Assembly: GCF_004115975.1 (NCBI RefSeq)
Contig: NZ_SDDZ01000017.1
Location: 1-64,000, forward strand
Reading direction: 5' to 3'
DNA: 64,000 nucleotides
DNA from: Gelidibacter gilvus
Lineage (GTDB): Bacteria; Bacteroidota; Bacteroidia; Flavobacteriales; Flavobacteriaceae
Positions 61,356 through 64,000 of this stretch are shown one piece after another. Within the stretch, counting starts at the first letter, position 1. Every line of letters begins with the position of its first letter. The position numbers and the translations under genes were made by a program. Below the pieces are notes generated by a model, which ran no database searches, was not told the DNA's origin, and saw only the letters and a list, made by a program, of their open reading frames with translations.

Positions 61356-62186
61356 ATGAAGAGGTTAAAGCCTTTGTTTGATTTTTATATCAATAGTAGC
61401 ATTCACGTAGCATTGGCTGTGTTTTCCATGACTTATGTGACGCTGTTGGAACTCAATTTACCAATAGATTGGCCCTTGTTTTTATTTGTCTTCTTCTCTA
61501 CAATTACAGGTTATAATTTTGTGAAGTATTTTGGAATGGTAAAGTTTCATCATCGGCGGTTGGCAAGATGGTTGAAAGTTATTCAGATATTTTCATTGAT
61601 TTGTTTTCTTTTGATGCTCTGGTTTTTATTCCAATTAAAGCCAAAAACCATTATCTATATCGGGGTTTTTGGAGTGGTTACATTTTTGTATGCCATTCCT
61701 TTTTTGCCGAAACGATATTTTATGAACCGACAAAATAACCTAAGGAACATAGGTGGTTTGAAAGTGTATGTGATTGCTCTGGTTTGGGCTGGAGTTACGG
61801 TTTTGCTTCCCATATTTGATGAAAATGACGTAATTACTACGGATGCTTGGATCATGACCATTCAACGTTTTTTGTTGGTTATGCTGTTAATGTTGCCGTT
61901 TGAAATAAGAGATTTAAAATATGACAGTTTGAAGTTGGCTACGGTTCCTCAAAAAATAGGGGTCAAGAACACGAAGGTGATGGGAGTTTTGGTGGGCATC
62001 GTCTTTTTTGTTTTAGAATTTTTAAAAGACGAATTGAGCCTAAAACTGATTGCGTTAACCTTGGCTATTGCCTTGATAACCCTGCTTTTTATAGTGTTCG
62101 CCACTAAAAAAAGGAGCGATTATTACAGTTCTTTTTGGGTAGAAAGCGTGCCGATACTTTGGCTGATCTTACATTTGGTTTTTTAA
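61356..62186 (+). CDS. Polytopic membrane protein, UbiA-like in outline
   Basis: 276 aa with about eight hydrophobic segments, for example YINSSIHVALAVFSMTYVTL, FQLKPKTIIYIGVFGVVTFL, VYVIALVWAGVTVLLPIF and LLVMLLMLPFEIRDLKYDSL. The FEIRDLKYDS region with acidic residues after a membrane span resembles the second Asp-rich motif of UbiA-type prenyltransferases, but the first motif is not clear. Call it an uncharacterised membrane protein. Divergent from gcvP. Its last 18 bp overlap the convergent small gene at 62169. Confidence 0.7.
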   Translation: MKRLKPLFDFYINSSIHVALAVFSMTYVTLLELNLPIDWPLFLFVFFSTITGYNFVKYFGMVKFHHRRLARWLKVIQIFSLICFLLMLWFLFQLKPKTIIYIGVFGVVTFLYAIPFLPKRYFMNRQNNLRNIGGLKVYVIALVWAGVTVLLPIFDENDVITTDAWIMTIQRFLLVMLLMLPFEIRDLKYDSLKLATVPQKIGVKNTKVMGVLVGIVFFVLEFLKDELSLKLIALTLAIALITLLFIVFATKKRSDYYSSFWVESVPILWLILHLVF

Positions 62187-62423
62187 CTGCTCGTTTAAAC
62201 GGTCTTCCATAAGTTTACGTTCGTTGTGCTCCAAGCATTCCAAGTTGGAAGATTTCAAGGTTTTTGTCAATTTACAGTTACGGTTGACATAGACTCTTGT
62301 GGTGCTGCACCAAAGATATCTAAATCTCAGTTTGAACTTTTCCCCTAGAGTCGATTCCTGATATTGTGATTTGTCACAAATATGAAATGCCTCTTCTTTT
62401 GAAATTAAAAATAATTTTAACAT
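62169..62423 (-). CDS. Small cytosolic protein, putative anti-sigma-like partner
   Basis: 84 aa. The start LISKEEAFHICDKSQYQEST with His and Cys, then LWCSTTRVYVNRNCKLTKTL, resembles small zinc-finger-like proteins encoded after ECF sigma genes in flavobacteria. Relatives as I recall them have a second Cys two residues after the first in the middle motif (CxxC); here the position reads CSTT. It is two bases downstream of the sigma-factor stop and therefore almost certainly co-expressed. The anti-sigma role is inference. Confidence 0.6.
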   Translation of the reverse strand: MLKLFLISKEEAFHICDKSQYQESTLGEKFKLRFRYLWCSTTRVYVNRNCKLTKTLKSSNLECLEHNERKLMEDRLNEQLKNQM

Positions 62424-62425
62424 TG

Positions 62426-62983
62426 CTATGATTTAAACCAGTGTTTCTCCATGCATTCCGCCAAAGCTGTACGTGCACGATGAATAATGACCCATAAGTT
62501 AGACGCAGTGATGTTTAGTTCATTACAAATAGCTTCAGTTTCATAATTTAAAATTGTTTTCATTTTGAATACGGTGGCTTGTCGTTCAGAGAGTTTGTCC
62601 ATGCAATCGTAAATGGCATTGCCAAGCTCGGTGTTTTCAAGAGTTTCCTGAGCATTTAAATAGCCTTCATCTTCCACGCGCTCTTCCAGCCAATCGCCTT
62701 CATTTTCATCAGTATTATACGTCATTCGGACTTCAGCCTGACCTTTCCTGGAATTTATTTTCCGATAATAATCGATGATTTTTCTCTTTAAGATAGAAAT
62801 AAGCCAAGTCCGTTCGCTCGCTTCGCCTTTGAAATTTTTCATGGACTTTAAGCCGGCAAAAAAAGTATCCTGGATGATGTCTTTAGCAATTTCGCGGTCA
62901 TTGACCCTGCTGATCGTGTAATTAAAGAGATAATCCGAATAAAGTTCAATCCACCTACTGGGGTTGATGTGATGATTTGACAT
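62426..62983 (-). CDS. ECF-type RNA polymerase sigma factor
   Basis: 185 aa. Region 2: REIAKDIIQDTFFAGLKSMK and NFKGEASERTWLISILKRKI, then IDYYRKINSR. Region 4: TVFKMKTILNYETEAICNEL followed by NITASNLWVIIHRARTALAE. A typical ECF sigma with an acidic linker (DENEGDWLEERVEDEGYLNA). It is first in a two-gene minus-strand operon with the small gene at 62169. Targets unknown. Confidence 0.94.
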   Translation of the reverse strand: MSNHHINPSRWIELYSDYLFNYTISRVNDREIAKDIIQDTFFAGLKSMKNFKGEASERTWLISILKRKIIDYYRKINSRKGQAEVRMTYNTDENEGDWLEERVEDEGYLNAQETLENTELGNAIYDCMDKLSERQATVFKMKTILNYETEAICNELNITASNLWVIIHRARTALAECMEKHWFKS

Positions 62984-63103
62984 CTGTTTTATAGCAATTT
63001 ACATCAAAATTAAGTAAATAATTCCTATTATTTGATCAAATTAACTAAAGCGTTTTCGATGTTTTAATTTTTGAGATTGATTCGCTAATGATTCGGTACC
63101 AAT

Positions 63104-63148
63104 AAAAAAACACCATTAAATCCTGCGATAGTTTTTGAATGGTGTTTT
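63104..63148 (-). terminator. Terminator of the M3 peptidase gene
   Basis: Stem AAAACACCATT / AATGGTGTTTT around a 20-base loop, with an A run on the plus strand (U on the minus transcript), 21 bp beyond the stop codon. Confidence 0.82.
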
Positions 63149-63169
63149 GATGATTATAATTGAAATCGA

Positions 63170-64000
63170 TTATCTTTCTAGAAGTCCCGCACGTTTCAAT
63201 AGCGCATCAGGTTGAGGTTCTTTTCCTCTAAAGCGCTTGTACAGTACCATGGGGTCTTCAATGCCACCTTGTGAAAGGACATGCTCCATGAATTTTGTGG
63301 CAACTTCTTTGTTGAAAATGCCTTTTTCCTTAAAGAATTCAAAAGCATCGGCATCCAGAACTTCAGCCCATTTATAACTGTAATATCCCGACGAATAGCC
63401 GCCTTGAAAAATATGGGAAAATGAGGTGCTCATGCAGTTTTCTTTCACATCTGGAAATAATTGACTGCCTTCAAAAGCTTTTAATTCATGCGCTTTTACA
63501 TCGGTTATTGATGTTGGATCAATCCCGTGCCAGCTCATGTCCAAAAGTCCAAAACTCAATTGACGCAAGGTTTGCATCCCTTCATGAAAAGCAGCAGAAT
63601 CCTTTATTTTTTGAACCAAATCCATTGGGATCAATTCACCGGTTTGGTAATGGGTGGCAAACAGTTCCAAAGCCTCTTTTTCATAACACCAATTCTCAAA
63701 TATTTGACTTGGCAATTCCACGAAGTCCCAGAACACACTGGTGCCCGATAAACTTGGATAAGTCGTGTTTGCCAACATGCCGTGAAGAGCATGACCAAAT
63801 TCATGGAATAAGGTTGTGACTTCATTAAAAGTCAATAATGACGGTTTGGTTTTGGTCGGTTTTGTGAAATTACAGACGATGGAAATGTGTGGACGTTCAT
63901 GTTTATCACCTTTTACGAATTGAGGTTTGTAGCTAGTCATCCAAGCACCGTTGCGTTTTCCTGCTCTTGGAAAAAAGTCGGCGTAAAAAATGGCAACCAA
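63170..64000 (-). CDS. M3-family metallopeptidase (oligopeptidase/dipeptidyl carboxypeptidase), partial
   Basis: The C-terminal 276 or so residues of a zinc peptidase; the N-terminal part lies beyond the window. The catalytic HExxH is HEFGH in TTLFHEFGHALHGMLANTTY, and further M3 features follow: FWDFVELPSQIFENWCYEKE (third zinc ligand region), the substrate loop SFSHIFQGGYSSGYYSYKWA and FRGKEPQPDALLKRAGL. It cleaves peptides, probably in the cytosol or periplasm. The stop codon and terminator are in the window. Confidence 0.94.
   Translation of the reverse strand: MVAIFYADFFPRAGKRNGAWMTSYKPQFVKGDKHERPHISIVCNFTKPTKTKPSLLTFNEVTTLFHEFGHALHGMLANTTYPSLSGTSVFWDFVELPSQIFENWCYEKEALELFATHYQTGELIPMDLVQKIKDSAAFHEGMQTLRQLSFGLLDMSWHGIDPTSITDVKAHELKAFEGSQLFPDVKENCMSTSFSHIFQGGYSSGYYSYKWAEVLDADAFEFFKEKGIFNKEVATKFMEHVLSQGGIEDPMVLYKRFRGKEPQPDALLKRAGLLER

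Noticed and set aside
1-64000. CRISPR array, transposase or integrase
   Set aside because: No regularly spaced identical repeats and no Cas, DDE-transposase or recombinase motifs were seen in the translated frames. The direct repeats near 25.7 kb and 55.8 kb are only two units each and are not CRISPR-like.

Overview
The window is AT-rich chromosomal DNA from a member of the Flavobacteriaceae (Bacteroidota). The evidence is internal: several proteins with type IX secretion (T9SS) C-terminal sorting domains; the gliding and secretion genes gldJ, porU and porV; flavobacterial promoters of the form TTG-N18-20-TAnnTTTG; a pyruvate dehydrogenase E2 with two lipoyl domains beside E1 alpha; and the local order murF-gldJ / porU-porV-cdd-pdhA-pdhC, which is familiar from this family. 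No prophage, complete insertion sequence, integrase or CRISPR array was seen.

Layout. 1-160: 5S rRNA closing an rRNA operon, with its terminator. 281-5117: a PIF1-type helicase with HRDC and helix-turn-helix tails, a vanadium-haloperoxidase/PAP2-type lipoprotein and an AraC regulator. 5298-18023: an accessory region, almost wholly on the minus strand. It holds two paralogous cassettes of a fibre-head-like secreted protein plus a T9SS-sorted protein (5353-7067 and 16300-18023, the second extended by two more surface genes). Between them lie three secreted hydrolases (alpha/beta hydrolase, class C beta-lactamase-like, penicillin acylase-like), two gene remnants and a family of short hairpin repeats. 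18329-25266: an AraC-type regulator, acyl-CoA dehydrogenase, divergent anmK, then exbB-exbD-tonB-folC. 25287-26285: two tRNA-Val genes, repeats and a 47-residue basic protein gene. 26377-38325: the conserved block murF, gldJ, porU, porV, cdd, pdhA, pdhC. 38477-43087: an M28 peptidase, SDR and HAD operon, an HVA1-type small protein, and an ECF sigma factor divergent from a DoxX-like gene. 42503-45078: YceI, porin-like protein and YceI in one operon. 45335-46355: a RES-Xre toxin-antitoxin module with a readable promoter and operator. 46588-55622: cbpM/cbpA, a SprT-like protease, mannose-1-phosphate guanylyltransferase, a DUF389 membrane protein, MlaFE-type lipid transport, a PafA-type phosphatase and a secreted or anchored nuclease. 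55888-64000: a glycosyltransferase and KAS III pair, gcvP, a membrane protein, an ECF sigma factor with a small putative regulator, and the C-terminal part of an M3 peptidase cut by the window edge.

How the genes fit together. PorU and PorV make the T9SS sortase/shuttle pair that would process and attach the T9SS-sorted proteins of the 5-18 kb region. GldJ belongs to the gliding machinery coupled to that system. ExbB, ExbD and TonB energise outer-membrane uptake. AnmK and MurF act in cell-wall recycling and synthesis. MlaE and MlaF would handle envelope lipid asymmetry. The most unusual material is the rearranged 5-18 kb region (a decayed acyl-CoA dehydrogenase 3' end, a frameshifted T9SS fragment, duplicated cassettes, recurrent hairpins), a terminator-shaped hairpin embedded in the nuclease coding sequence near 54.9 kb, and the repeat-rich tRNA locus at 25.3-26.0 kb. 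I did not find a clearly new multi-gene defence or metabolic system.
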